A stretch of 64,000 nt of DNA from Arabidopsis thaliana (GCF_000001735.4 NC_003074.8:19041261-19105260); one strand, 5' to 3'; shown: positions 47,854-63,757, numbered from the stretch's first letter. Translations and numbers: made by a program. The notes: generated from the sequence alone by a model not told the origin.

Positions 47854-49277
47854 ATGCCTGTATTCCTCTCTTCTCGTTTTCTCTTCTTCTGCATCATCGT
47901 CCCCTTACTCATCTCTATCACTCTCTACCAACTCGACACGTTTGACCCAGCTCATCATCCCGCTGACTCACTCATCTCCTCTACTGCTTCAATCCCGCCT
48001 CTAATAAACGAAAGATTTCTCACCGGAGCTGAGTTTATCGGAGTCGGTCTTCTCAATAGCCCCGAAGACATCGCCTACCATGAAGACTCTGGTTTCATCT
48101 ACACTGGTTGCGTTGATGGATGGGTCAAACGAGTCAAGGTCGCCGAGTCGGTTAATGACTCACTCGTTGAAGATTTGGTCAACACCGGTGGTAGACCGCT
48201 CGGAATCGCTTTCGGAATCCACGGCGAAGTCATCGTCGCTGACGCTTACAAGGTTTGGGTTCGTGACTTTTTTGAAATCGAAGTTTGAAAATTTTCAATT
48301 AATAGGTTGGTTTCTGTCTGGGTAGGGACTGTTGAATATAAGCGGTGACGGGAAGAAGACGGAATTGTTAACGGAAGAAGCGGACGGCGTTAGATTTAAG
48401 CTACCGGATGCAGTTACTGTTGCAGATAACGGCGTTTTGTATTTCACTGATGGTTCTTATAAGTACAATCTCCATCAGTTTAGTTTTGATATCTTGGAAG
48501 GCAAACCACACGGTCGTCTCATGAGCTTTGATCCCACCACAAAAGTGACACGTGTACTTCTCAGAGATCTCTACTTTGCTAATGGTGTCTCTCTGTCTCC
48601 TGATCAAACCCATCTCGTCTTCTGCGAAACCCCCATGTCTCTCTCACATTTCATCTCTGTTTCTTTTATTTTCCATCTGTGTTCATTGAATCCTCATGAT
48701 CTCAAGTTGTTATTTTGTTGTTCTCAGAAGAAGATGTAGTAAGTATTACATCAATGGAGGGCGCGTGGAGTTATTTATTCAAGGCTTACCAGGCTATCCA
48801 GATAACATCCGGTATGATGGAGATGGACATTACTGGATTGCAATGCCTTCGGTAACTATAAAAATTGAAACCCTTCTTAGAGTTTATTGAGTTGGTTTAG
48901 GTCTCGGTCATATTCAGTATGTGTGTCATCTTTTATATCATCTTTTATTGATCACTATTGTATCATCTTTTATTGATCACTATAGTTGAAAACAGGGAGT
49001 AACAACGTTGTGGAAGCTTTCAATGAAATACCCATTCTTGAGGAAAATCACAGCTATGGCGGCTAAGTACGGCTATGAACCTATGTTTATGGAGAATGCA
49101 GGAGTTTTGCAGGTGGATTTGGATGGGAACCCCATCGCATACTACCATGATCAGGCGCTCTCTCACATAACCACCGGTGTCAAGATTGGGAACTATCTCT
49201 ATTGTGGAAGTCTCTGGCATTCACACATTCTCCGACTTGATCTCCTAAAATACCCTGCACAAAACAAGAAGCTTTGA
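47854..49277 (+). CDS. SSL6: Strictosidine synthase-like protein SSL6
   Basis: Four exons: 47854-48252, 48326-48636, 48728-48851, 48996-49277; 371 residues. Starts [19 protein letters not shown] (membrane anchor). Blade signatures as in the other copies: [64 protein letters not shown]. At the exon 2/3 junction the codon is AT|A (Ile) where the others read ATG. The coding sequence is intact, with no frameshift. Most similar to SSL5 and SSL7 by eye. Confidence 0.94.
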
Positions 49278-49752
49278 AACTTCATGTTTATAAAAAAAAA
49301 AGACTTTTACATTTTAGGAGTATTCACTGTCACAAAATGTAAACTCATTGTCCTGAGAATGAATCATGATGTTTCTCTATCTCTAAGGATATTAGTAACC
49401 TGAAACAATGAATACCAAACGAAAAAAATACAATGAAGACAAACCAAATCATACTTAAGATGCACAATTCCTAAACAAAGCAGATATTTTTCTTTGTTTA
49501 GAACTCAAGGCAACCCATTGTCCATACAATATTGGCCCTACTGGTAACATAGTAAAACCCCACGAGATTTCGACTAATAGTTGGTTACAACTTACAAGGG
49601 ACTAGAGTCAAAGATTATTATGAGTCAACGATGATTTGCGATTTCATCATTAAATACACGTGTTTAATTTAGTTGTTTTTCTCTTCAATCACAAGTTCAC
49701 AACTACAAAATTGGCATGTTCACCATTTTTCCACAAACTCAAATTTGCTCCA
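49278..49752 (+). promoter_or_regulatory. SSL7 promoter region
   Basis: Contains SSL6 3' UTR and a degenerate form of the SSL motif pair at 49532-49566: TTGGCCC (not TTGGGCC), TACTGGTAACATAGTAAAA, CCCCACGAG. Confidence 0.5.
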
Positions 49753-51133
49753 ATGCCTGTACTTTTCTCCTCTCGTTCTCTCATACTCTCCATTATTGTC
49801 CCCTTACTTATATCTATCGCTCTCTACAAACTCGACACATTCGACCCCGCTATTGTTCCTTCCGATGCATTCACATCCTCTGCTACTTCACTCCCGCCGC
49901 TTATAAACGACGAATTTCTCACCGGAGCTGAGTTTATCGGTGTCGGTCTTCTCAATATACCCGAAGATATCGCCTACCATAAGGAATCTAATCTCATCTA
50001 CACTGGTTGTGTTGATGGATGGGTGAAACGAGTCAAGGTCGCCGACTCGGTTAATGACTCAGTCGTTGAGGATTGGGTCAATACTGGTGGTAGACCGCTC
50101 GGAATCGCGTTCGGAATCCACGGCGAAGTCATTGTCGCAGACGTACACAAGGTTGGGGTTTTGAAATCGAATTTTGAAAAATCACAATCTTAGGTTTGAC
50201 TTTGTTGTTATGTATAGGGACTGTTGAATATAAGCGGTGACGGAAAGAAGACGGAATTGTTGACGGACGAAGCGGACGGTGTGAAGTTTAAGCTGACGGA
50301 TGCAGTTACCGTTGCAGATAACGGCGTTTTGTATTTCACAGATGCTTCTTACAAGTACACTCTCAATCAATTGAGTTTAGACATGTTAGAAGGGAAACCT
50401 TTTGGACGACTCTTGAGCTTTGATCCCACCACACGTGTTACAAAAGTACTTCTCAAAGACCTCTACTTCGCTAATGGCATCACCATCTCTCCTGATCAAA
50501 CTCATCTCATCTTCTGTGAAACTCCAATGTATGTGCATTGGATCAGTTAAATTTTTTATAAATTTCCGACTCAGTTTGATTTGGCAATAAGTTAATTTAT
50601 CTATATCTGTTATATACTACTTTAGGAAAAGGTGCAGCAAGTATTACATCAGTGAGGAGCGTGTGGAGGTATTCACTCAAAGCTTACCAGGTTATCCAGA
50701 TAACATTCGTTACGATGGAGATGGACATTACTGGATTGCATTGCCTTCGGTAACGTTACAAATTGAATTTCTTTTCTTTTCTTTGAGGTCATGTTATTAA
50801 CTCATTACATGCTAATAAAGGATCATCTTTGTGTTGTGGTTGTGCAAACAGGGAGTCACGACATTGTGGAATATCTCGTTGAAATACCCTTTCTTGAGGA
50901 AACTCACAGCAATGGTGGCTAAGTACGGCGTGGATCTTATGTTTATGGAGAATGCAGGCGTTTTACAGGTGGATTTGGATGGAAATCCCATCGCGTACTA
51001 CCATGATCCAAAACTCTCTCACATAGCCACATGTGACAAGATTGGGAAATATCTCTATTGTGGAAGTCTCTCGCAATCACATATCCTCCGACTTGATCTC
51101 CTGAAATATCCTGCACAGAACAAGAAACTTTGA
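49753..51133 (+). CDS. SSL7: Strictosidine synthase-like protein SSL7
   Basis: Four exons: 49753-50151, 50218-50528, 50626-50749, 50852-51133; 371 residues. Start [19 protein letters not shown] by comparison with its paralogues; an in-frame ATG at 49660 would add 31 residues. Propeller signatures are present, with small changes near the C-terminus ([20 protein letters not shown] instead of [20 protein letters not shown]) and [12 protein letters not shown] instead of [12 protein letters not shown]. Last member of the array. Confidence 0.94.
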
Positions 51134-51239
51134 AATATTATGTTTTCACAAATAAGGAAAGTTTCCATTTTAGGAAGGAGCATTCACTGTCACAAAAAAT
51201 GTAAACTCATTTCCTGAGAATGAATGATGATTGTATCTC

Positions 51240-51510
51240 TTTTTTTTTTTTTTTTTTGTCTCTCTCGTAGATTTGTATCATTGATTCCAAAAGCATATAC
51301 TATCTAGCATGATGTGAGTGTTATTGTTCCTTTAATTAGACTCGATACATTCCTTTAATTAGACTTGGTCATAATTAAAGGAATAATAACACTCTGTGAT
51401 ATATGAAAAGCATATAAATGGTATTAAGTAAGAATCGAACCTGTGACCTTTAAGAAGTTAAGCTGGCTTGGAAAGGTGTATGAGGTGGTCGTCCACTAAT
51501 TAGATTCAGA
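51240..51510 (-). mobile_element. SINE-like element with poly(A) tail
   Basis: Read on the minus strand: an A-box-like TTAGTGGACGA near 51500, a good pol III B box GGTTCGATTC at about 51428-51437, an AT-rich body, and an 18-nt poly(A) tail at 51257-51240. Head, body, tail order and about 260-270 bp length suit a tRNA-derived plant SINE. No clear target-site duplication found, so ends are approximate. Confidence 0.45.
51309..51400. repeat. Imperfect inverted repeat (foldback)
   Basis: GTGAGTGTTATTGTTCCTTT (from about 51315) is inverted as AAAGGAATAATAACACTC (about 51378-51396), arms about 28 nt with few mismatches around a short loop that itself repeats CCTTTAATTAGACT. Confidence 0.7.
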
Positions 51511-51746
51511 GAGTCAGGACTTGATCCAACGATTAACGCAAAATCATTTGCACGTTCTACGCAACTCCATAATTTCAATTCCTCTCGACGTTTCACGGCG
51601 AAGCTTCAGATCTACTTTTCCCCAGCTCAGGTGATCTTTTCCATCTTCCATCATCTTCGTTCGCTGTTAGAGATTATCTTCTTCTTCGTCTTCGTCTTTT
51701 CCTTTACGATTTCTGAATCTTCTTTTGTCTCTTGTTTGATTTTAGT

Positions 51747-54700
51747 ATGGAGACGGTTGATTCTCGGAACAAATTGCATTCCCGGTTACGTTTATGGGAA
51801 TTCCCCGATCAGTACATCATCGAGCCAGCTGATGGCTCAGGCTCTTCATGTTTGGATATTAGTCGTGTTGATGCTTCCATGAAGCTCATCGGTTGGTTTT
51901 TTCTGTTCACAACATTTTGTTTGATTCCGTTTACTGGCAAATGCTTGTTATCTCAATCCTCTTCCCTTGCGTATACTGTGCTCAGATCAAGTCCCAGAAA
52001 GCAATTCCGTGCGTGTCCCTAAAATCCGTTCCATTTTTGGTGTGGTTGGGATGTTGAAGCTCCTTGCAGGTTAGTAACAATTATCATGTGGAACAATACT
52101 GTATATAGATAGAGCCTTGTGTATGCTGCAGGTGTTTCTGCTCTATTTCCATTTTAGATCTGAGACATATTCGAGAGTTTTGATTAGATTGCGTATTTAT
52201 TTACTTAAGGATCATACTTGGTGGTTGTAACTGAGAGTGAACGTGTTGGATCGTTTCTGGGGCATCCTATATTCAAAGTTACAACGCTTAAGGTTCTTCC
52301 TTGTGATCATTCACTTAAAAACTCGCCTGAAGAACAGGTAAATTCTGTGGTGTCCAGTTTTCTGTGGAATATATTGGTAGTAATGATGGATCTCAAAATC
52401 TCAAAGAATTGTGTATTATTTCCGGCAGAAAAAGATGGAGACCGAGTTCTCCAAGCTCTTAAGTGTAGCAGAAAAGACAACTGGTCTCTATTTCTCATAT
52501 GAAGTTAACTTAACATTGAGGTAAAATGGTTTATTTCTTTCCTTGTGATGTTTTATGTTTACTCATTGATGTTGAAAATTATGTTGTATTACTGTACTAA
52601 GGCATGTACAAACCAATTTAGCTATAATAGCTGACATTAGTCTGAATTTCAGTAGTTATTTCCTTTTAGTTTGATCTTTATTTTTGCGATTTCAGCTCAC
52701 AACGCTTGCATGAAATGGGTGATGAGTCTAAGTCACTTCCTCTGTGGAGACAGGTGACCATATAACTACTTCTGGGAAGTTTATTAAACTTCCTTGGAAG
52801 CGTTCATTAGTTTTTCCTTGTTGCAAACTGAAAATAACTTCTGCTGGTGGTTCGTTCTTTTTTTACAGGCTGAACCGAGGTTTCTTTGGAACAATTACAT
52901 GTTGGAAGTTCTCATCGATAATAAGGTGTGTATCTTTGAGGTCCTTTAAATATATCACATCCCCTTGTTCTGTACTTGCAGAATTTCTTACCCTTTCTTT
53001 CTTATGTTGTCTTAAATTTGCAGCTTGATCAGTTCTTGCTTCCAGTAATTCAAGGGAATATCCTTTGTTATCAGTTGTTTCACTTCCTTTTCTTCTATTT
53101 TCGCTTCATGGTTACGTTTATTTGTAAAATAAATCTTTCCTTAACCCTGATTCACGCTTTAATAGCTTTGAAACAGCCATTGGAAGAGATATTGTTGACA
53201 TTACTCTGATTGCTAGGAGATGCACTAGGAGAAACGGTACTTGTCTCTATGTGCTTTTTTTTACCCATTATTCTTCGATTTCAAGTTACTCAATCTTTTT
53301 TATTGCATTAAAGCCTAGTGTGAATCTGTAAGTAGGTCAGTCATTTGTTTGACTGTTAGAATCTTTCTACTAGACATAGCAAGAAATTCAGATATTGACA
53401 GCACTTGATGGGACTTGTTTTTAAAATAGGAAAGCATGATGTTTGGCACCTTAACTTCAGTTGAAACTTAATTCTTTTAGATAGATAAGAGAGATATATG
53501 TCCTTGCCTGCTGGAAATTTAAATGCTGAGTATTGTGTTGTGAATGTGTCTTCTCCCTTATCCTGGATCGTTTTACAAGGTACACGTATGTGGAGAAGAG
53601 GAGCGGATCTTGATGGCTATGTTGCTAATTTTGTGGAGACTGAGCAAATTGTACAGATGAATGGGTATACGTCATCATTTGTTCAGGTAGCTTTTCTTAC
53701 ATGCTTGCATATTGTGAATTCCCTTAATGCTGCAAATCTTTGGTCATTTTATAATTACCTTTTTTTTTCATACAACTTTTCTCGAGACTGAGTTATCCAC
53801 GATTAAACTCTTAATGTTATTTTGCTTCCTACATTTGCAGGTCAGAGGATCCATGCCTTTTATGTGGGAGCAGGTTGTAGATCTGACTTACAAGCCCAAG
53901 TTTGAAATTGTCCAACCTGAAGAAGCTGTGAGTACTAATTTCTGACTAATTACCTACTCTTTTAGTAATTTATCTATTTCTTTCAAGTAAATTGCATAGG
54001 GTGCTTTTCTTGTAGAAACGGATAGCTGAGCGTCACTTTTTGGACCTTAGGAAAAAATATGGATCAGTTTTGGCAGTTGATCTCGTTAACAAGGTACAAA
54101 TTCTTTCAAATTGACATGAATACTTGTGTAGTTATGTGACTCAAGATGTTGTACAGGTCATGTTTGTGAGCTCACCTTGGTCTTTAAATTAATTGCATTG
54201 CATAAATCTACTCCAACTTTTTATTCCTTAATTTCTCTAATCAGCAAGGCGGTGAGGGGCGCTTATGCGAGAAGTATGCTACTGTTATGCAACACATTAC
54301 TGGGGATGATATAAGGTAGTCAATCTGTTCGTCTAATGTGTTTCTTAGACAACTTGCTTATTGTTTTGCAACTCATTAAAGGAGGTTCCTTATCCTGTAG
54401 GTACCTGCACTTTGATTTCCATCAAATTTGTGGGCATATTCATTTTGAGCGCTTATCAATTCTGTACGAGCAGATCGAGGGTTTTCTCGAAAAGAATGGG
54501 TATGATTCTTTGTACATTTCTATTTATGTAATCTTGAAATCTGAATAATTATAAATAAAAAATGGCACGTCATTTTGCATTCTCTGAAATACGCAGGTAC
54601 TTTCTGTTGAATGAAAAGGGTGAGAAAATGAAGGAGCAGCTTGGTGTTGTCCGATCAAACTGCATAGATTGCTTAGACCGTACAAATGTTACCCAGGTTA

Positions 54701-55882
54701 GCCATAAGAAAACTATGATGCAGCTAATATCATATTGGCCTTTGCTCATCCATGCTGCATACTTCCTGCCAAATGCAGAGCATGATAGGTCGAAAGATGT
54801 TAGAAGTTCAACTCAAAAGGATTGGAGTTTTTGGCGCTGAAGAAACCATAAGCTCACATCTGAATTTTGACGAACACTATAAAATATGTCAGTCTCTTAC
54901 CTTTGTAGGAAATCTATTGTAGAACTTAGATGTAAAATTCCGAATTTATTCATGTTGCTTATGTGCTTTCGCCTTTCAGTATGGGCTAATCATGGTGATG
55001 AAATCAGCATTCAGTACTCTGGTACTCCTGCACTTAAAGGAGATTTCGTTAGGTACTTTTGCCATATGTTTAATCTTGGGTCTGAATAAGTCCTGGCTAT
55101 AAAGCAATATAAGGGAGTGTTTTGTAGATTACTCTACATTGCAATCTAATGCGTCTCTAACCGGCTCAATTGTAGGTATGGGCATCGGACTGCCCATGGT
55201 GTCCTTAAAGATGGTTGGAGCTCCCTCAGACGCTATTACCTGAATAACTTTGCTGATGGAACTAAGCAGGTCAGTGAATTTTCATTCTCAGTAACTCTAG
55301 TTGTATCATCTAATAATGTTCAGTTGCAACTGTGTGCGACTACTTTTGGTGTCACTTACCCCTGTAACTGGAATGTGTCCTGACGCAAGTTAATATGGCT
55401 ATGTGCAATAGGATGCAATTGATCTCTTGCAAGGGCACTACATAGTTGCTGTGAGCCGAGACATGGCTCCTGTACCTCAAAAGGGAGGCCTTGAGGCTGT
55501 AGCCGTAAGCATTTATCAATTAAGATTAGAACTAATTTCCACTATATTAGCATACAAAGAATTCTAGTCTTATAACAATGTAAATTTCATGTCTCAGAAC
55601 TTCCCAGTGGCATTGTTCGTGGTTCTGATGAGTTTCTGGTTTGCAACAATGTCTCTAAAACAAAGTAAGTATGGTATTTCTTTTGCTGGATAGTTAAGAT
55701 TTTCTTTCAAACTTAATCTGAAACTGTGTAAAATTTGCTGAGCAGCTGGGAGTGATTATAAGCATAAGCACTTGTTCTTCTCATTGTTGTGGACGGGAAT
55801 TTGCGTGGGCATGGCTGCACTGGTGAGGGCCAATGGCAGGATCTTCTGTAACCGACCTCGTCTGCACAAGCCCAGAGGCTGA
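51747..55882 (+). CDS. RHD4: SAC-domain phosphoinositide phosphatase RHD4
   Basis: Twenty exons: 51747-51891, 51986-52069, 52210-52337, 52429-52520, 52696-52753, 52869-52925, 53024-53057, 53156-53236, 53580-53686, 53841-53927, 54016-54093, 54245-54315, 54401-54499, 54597-54696, 54779-54887, 54980-55052, 55176-55269, 55412-55504, 55598-55664, 55746-55882; 597 residues. SAC catalytic motif [15 protein letters not shown] (CX5R, Cys about 396). Two C-terminal membrane spans ([33 protein letters not shown]) make it a Sac1-type tail-anchored enzyme. It dephosphorylates PI(4)P on membranes of growing root-hair tips. The intron between exons 7 and 8 is a U12-type AT-AC intron (53058-53155). Matches At3g51460. 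Confidence 0.95.
53058..53155 (+). other. U12-type AT-AC intron in RHD4
   Basis: Begins ATATCCTTT, the minor-spliceosome donor consensus; has branch site TTCCTTAAC at 53137-53145, about 11 nt before the AC acceptor (TTCAC|GCTTT). Joining GGG A|GC TTT AAT restores [13 protein letters not shown]. No GT-AG alternative keeps the frame. Confidence 0.93.
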
Positions 55883-56663
55883 TTCATTTCGTGAGATCAA
55901 TTAATTAAAGACATGGAACTCAAGTCGGAGACAAAAGTTTTCTCCCTTCGATTGTTTTATTTTATTGTATCAAAATTGGACCTTGTGACACCATCTAGAG
56001 GCAATTGTCTCAGGTTTGGATCCCTCATGATTTAATACTCCCACAGCCATCAAATGACTCGATACAGTTACACATCTTTCTTCATGTTCATTCTATGATT
56101 ACTCGGTCCGACAAATGGCTTTCTAAATCCCTACTTCTTGTTGAGTGATTCCATTGTAGAATTCATCATGAGGCATGATAGACCAATGGCAGACAAAGGA
56201 AGTGCATGTTCTAGGTTGTTTAGCCATAACCTATGCGCATCTTTGTTATTCAGGCTCAGTCCCTAGATGGTCAATCGTTATATTAGTGTTAGGATCCATT
56301 ATTTTGTGGCAGATGCACATCTACCCTCTGTTAAATCTTTTCTACGGTTGTTTCTGAGAGATTGTGCTCCATTGTTGCTTGATCATTTTTTGGATATTTG
56401 GTAAGGATTCAAACAAACCAAAAAGAGGCCTCACAAGTTCAAGAAGCAGTTCAATGAGGCATTTTTAAATTATGAAACCAAATATTAATCATTTAAATAT
56501 GGTTAAGATCTACAGTACAAAAAATGGAATCAATCAAAACTTGGAAAAACCAGAGAAAAAAGCACACAACCTTGAATATCTCTCTGACTTTCCTATCAAA
56601 AGAGGAAACAAAAAAAGAATAAAGTAACTCTTCTTACCTTTTTCCAACTTGCTCTCAGTTCCT
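55883..56663. other. Convergent 3' flanks of RHD4 and PP2C
   Basis: Both genes end into this interval. Short ORF at 56175-56357 is not supported. No repeat seen. Confidence 0.5.
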
Positions 56664-57984
56664 TCACAACTCGTTCAAAACACCTTTGAGGAGATCCAAT
56701 CCCTCTGCAGAGATGCTCCTCCTCTTATGCGACTTGGGAATCTCAATCCGAGGAGGCGCTTCGGGCGAGAAACAGACAACCACTACAGTAAGATTGTCAC
56801 AGCTGTTTCGTTGAAGAGCCTCCTTAACCAAAGCTTGAGAGCATCTCTCAGGATCATTATGCTGCATCAGCTCCCTCCTCACCATCGTCACTGCACACTG
56901 GCTACTCATCACATCCCAGAGTCCATCACAGCCCATTATAAGATACTCATCCTCTTCCGTCAGCACAATCTCTTCCAGCTCAGGCTCGCAGCTGAGCGGG
57001 CAGAGTGAACCTTTAGTTCCCTTAATGTGCCAATCTCCTAAGGCTCGAGCCACAGATAGCTGCCCGTTAAGGTAACCATCGTAGATCACACCTCCAAGCT
57101 TCTCAATACGTAGCCGCTCGGAAGTACAGTTAGGTTTGTGGTCCTTTGATAACTCAATGGCTCTGCCTCGTTTCCCAAGCACCGCTCTGGAGTCACCAGC
57201 GTTTGCAATCAACATAGTCTTGTCCAAAATGAGAGCAGTGAGTGCAGTAGTGCCAGAGGATCTATCAAGAGAAGAAGCATCAGCCAAAGCATGATCAGTC
57301 TTCACAAAAGCACTCCTTGTTGCCTTCTTTGTGCTGGTTGGGAAATGTTTGTCTTCCATTACAAGCTTCATAATGTTCTTTTTTGTGAATGATGCAGCAT
57401 CAACACCTCCGTGTCCATCAAACACCTTCATAAACAAACAATCATTTTAAAAAAGAGAACTTTTTTGAAATATTCGATGAAGCAAATCTTATATACCCCA
57501 TAGAAAGCTCCAGTGGATGATCCAATATACTCAGTGAGATCATCAACACAAATGAATTCATCTTCCATTGATTGTTTTGGTCCTTTATCAGACCAACTTC
57601 CAGATCTAAACACAGGCTGGAATGTTGAATTTACTCCTTCCGGAGATTTTGCACCAAATCTCTCATCTCCTTCCTGCAAACAAATCATTTTCACATTGTA
57701 AGTTTCAAACTTTGGATTGTTTTTGAGTCACGAGATCCGATCTAAGCTACATTATCTTATCTGTTCGTGACCGTGCAATTACAATCACAAGCATTTGAAT
57801 TTAAAAAAAAAAAAAAGCAAAGAAGAGATGAACCAACGTAATCGGTCAACCAGGCAGTGCTGTTGCAATGGCGCATTGCAGAGATGTTTCTTGGAGGTTT
57901 CCCAGAGGAACTGAGATTCGTCATTTTGTCATCTGCGACTTCCAATGTGTTGATCATCGGAGAAACTTCAGTCACCGGTGCCAT
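56664..57984 (-). CDS. Protein phosphatase 2C
   Basis: Three exons: 57984-57838, 57673-57497, 57425-56664; 361 residues. Motifs: [63 protein letters not shown] and [11 protein letters not shown], a complete PP2C metal-binding set. The N-terminal 49 residues are Ser-rich and not conserved. Most similar in layout to clade F/G plant PP2Cs, distinct from the clade D gene at 28794. No phosphatase-specific substrate can be inferred. It shares an upstream region with the decayed GLR copy. Corresponds to At3g51470. Confidence 0.93.
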
Positions 57985-59995
57985 TTCCAGATTCCGATCA
58001 AAAGCTTTCTTTTTTTGTCAGAGTCATCTCTTTTAAATTATAAAAATAGCTTCTTTCTTCTTCTTCCTCCTTATTTTACTCACCAATCAGCTCTCTGGAT
58101 GCCACGTGTGCTTCCAATCTCCATATTTTTTTTTTAGTTTGAATATAAAAGAGAATTAAATCTTTTATTAGTTTCCCATTAGCGAAAGATGAAGATTGTG
58201 TCTGGGTTTTACTCTCAAGCAAACCCATTTCTTTTTGGTGGTGTCGTCGGAGTCTTTGTATCATTTTACTTAGAGAACCCTAATGGTACATTTTTTCATT
58301 TCTGCTCCGATTTTTGTTGGTTTGTTTGTTGCTATCTACTTTACAGAAAATGACAACATTTTTGTGAATTTCGGTCTCTATAGTGCTACAATTAGCCATT
58401 AAACAATTGCAAAAGCTCGCATTTGTAGGGGTATTAGATAGCAAAAAAAGTGTTGACTTGAGATGTTTGTTTATGCGCACTAACTCGATTGTGTAAAAGC
58501 TGAGTTTTTTTTCAAGTATCTATCATCTGAGTGGTCTTTTTGGTATTTGAAGGAGCTTCTGATTTTGATGTGGAAGTAATCATATGAGATTGATAGTAAG
58601 TTGGGGAGATATGAATTGATGGTTCCACTGAGACACAAGGATATGAGTGAGTGAGAGTTGAATCTGTGAACGAGTTATGGACTGTATGCTTATGACACTG
58701 TATGGCTGCTTGCTTACGCCATTGATGATTTTGAGAGCATCTTACAGGTTGACAGAATCGGCTTAACCGCTAGGATAAAGTTTACTAGAGACAGGAACCT
58801 TGTAAATCCAGCTTTTGATTTGCTTAATGTCATTGGCACTGGTTACAGGACCATTGGTTACTGGTATAATAATTTAGGCTTGTCTGTGACGCCGACTGAC
58901 GAGCTGGAGAACACATCCTTTTCGGGACAGAAGCTTCATAGTGTTGTCTGGCCATGACAGAATTTGAACAATGGAAGGCATTTGAGGAGTGGAGTTCCAA
59001 ATCGTTCCGAAGAGGTTGTCTCAGTCAAAAGCAACGGGATGATCTCTGGCTTCTGTGTTGATGTTTTCATTGCTGCTCTCAACTTATTACCTTATGCAGT
59101 CCCGTTTGAGCTTTTAGCTTTTGGGAGTGGTCATGACAATCCAAGCAACTCTGAGCTAGTGCGCTTGATAAGGACTGGGGTGAGTACATAAGCACTCTTT
59201 TAGAACTTGTTTTGATGATCCCTCTGTTAGCATAACTCAATAATAAGTATACCTCTTTGTTGATCAAAACTCTGTTTGTAAAATAGTAAATCATTTCGAT
59301 TAATGAATATTTAAAGTTTAATATTTTATTAGTTTCTCTTCTTCTTTTTGTCACTTTCATCTTCCTCAGTCCTCACGCTTGTACATATTATACAGTAGAC
59401 AAAAGCTTGAACGAAATATGAAGGTTGTGTCTGGCTTTTTGATCAACCTTTGAATCAATTTCCAAAACCCTTAAGGTATACACTTTTTTTTATCTCGGTC
59501 TCTATGGAAAAGCTTTGATTTTGTGAATCTGGGTTTCTTTCTTTCTACATTTAGCCAATTATCACTTTTTAGGGTATAGAAAGCCAAAAAAGGTGTTCAC
59601 TTGAGAGTTTCTTTTTGCGCACTAACTTGATTGCGTGAAAGCTGAGATTTTTCATCTGAGTGGTATGTTTAGTATTTGAAGGAGCTTCTCACTGTGATGT
59701 GGAAGTAATCATATGAGATTAGAAGTGGGTTGGGGGAAATATGAAGGATTTGAGTGAGTGAGAGTTGAATCTGTGAGTACCATTACATAAAGAAGATCTC
59801 CACTTTACACCTACTATAATGGGCACTCAATTACTTCCTCCACCATTGCCTCATGCTTAGTGAGAGAAAGTGACAGGTCAAGCATCTTTCTTCCCTCAAA
59901 CATTCTATATCTGCTCGTAATGGTGGCTAAATTCAGTGACTTGACCTTCCTCTCTTTTTTACTTTGTGAAACAGGAATCTCCTGAAATTGAGAAG
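57985..59995. other. PP2C / GLR3.6 divergent region with tandem duplication
   Basis: The PP2C promoter, a decayed GLR copy (58189-59230) and the functional GLR3.6 upstream region (59418-59995). Leader blocks of the two GLR copies align (e.g. GGAGCTTCT, TGTGGAAGTAATCATATGAG at 58569 and 59698). Confidence 0.7.
58189..59230 (+). pseudogene. Truncated tandem duplicate of GLR3.6
   Basis: Upstream part 58189-58670 matches 59418-59775. It then jumps straight into exon 2 sequence: 58675-59179 matches 61202-61853 and continues into the intron (GTGAGTACATAAGCACTCTT) to about 59230. So about 1.4 kb (exon 1, intron 1 and the first half of exon 2) is missing, plus roughly 115 bp (functional 61258-61373) and smaller gaps, one of which removes the segment after GTTGTCTGGCCA and brings in a TGA. 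Exons 3-6 are absent. Identity in the matching exon part is high (over 90% by eye), so the duplication is fairly recent. A 75-codon frame at 58964-59191 is a remnant, not a gene. Confidence 0.88.
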
Positions 59996-63421
<3,426 letters not shown>

Positions 63422-63757
63422 AGTATTTCCAGCAAATTAGTTGCACCAAAGAGACCTCATAATGGCTCTAGTATGTACATATCCCTCTTTGTTGTTACAC
63501 TGTTTGTATTTAATCTCCTGGTGATTTGACTTGTACAACAAAAAAATAAAAATTTGGTTAATGTCTAGATCTCATCTCATGGTTACAAATGTGAAGAACT
63601 CCCAATTTGCAGCTACAACACCAAGAATCCAGGAAAGCTTTATACAGCCTGAAGAAGCATGCTAGAAGACCAAACAAATGGTATGGATTTGTTATTATTA
63701 ATGTTCTCAACTTCAAATACAGCAGGAATGTTGAAAAAGACAGCAGAGAATAGAAAG
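63422..63757. other. Convergent 3' flanks of GLR3.6 and sugar transporter
   Basis: Tail-to-tail 3' UTRs; no ORF or repeat of note. Confidence 0.5.

Larger units (their letters stand above)
51134..51746. other. SSL7-RHD4 spacer
   Basis: SSL7 3' UTR, a SINE-like element (51240-51510) with an internal foldback, then the RHD4 promoter and leader (51520-51746). Confidence 0.55.

Noticed and set aside
51421-51500. Possible tRNA gene on the minus strand (B box GGTTCGATTC)
   Set aside because: The T stem does not pair and no acceptor stem forms; with the poly(A) tail downstream a SINE-type head is a better explanation.
58964-59191. 75-codon ORF resembling GLR ligand-binding lobe
   Set aside because: It is part of the truncated GLR3.6 duplicate and has no upstream exons, signal peptide or channel domain.
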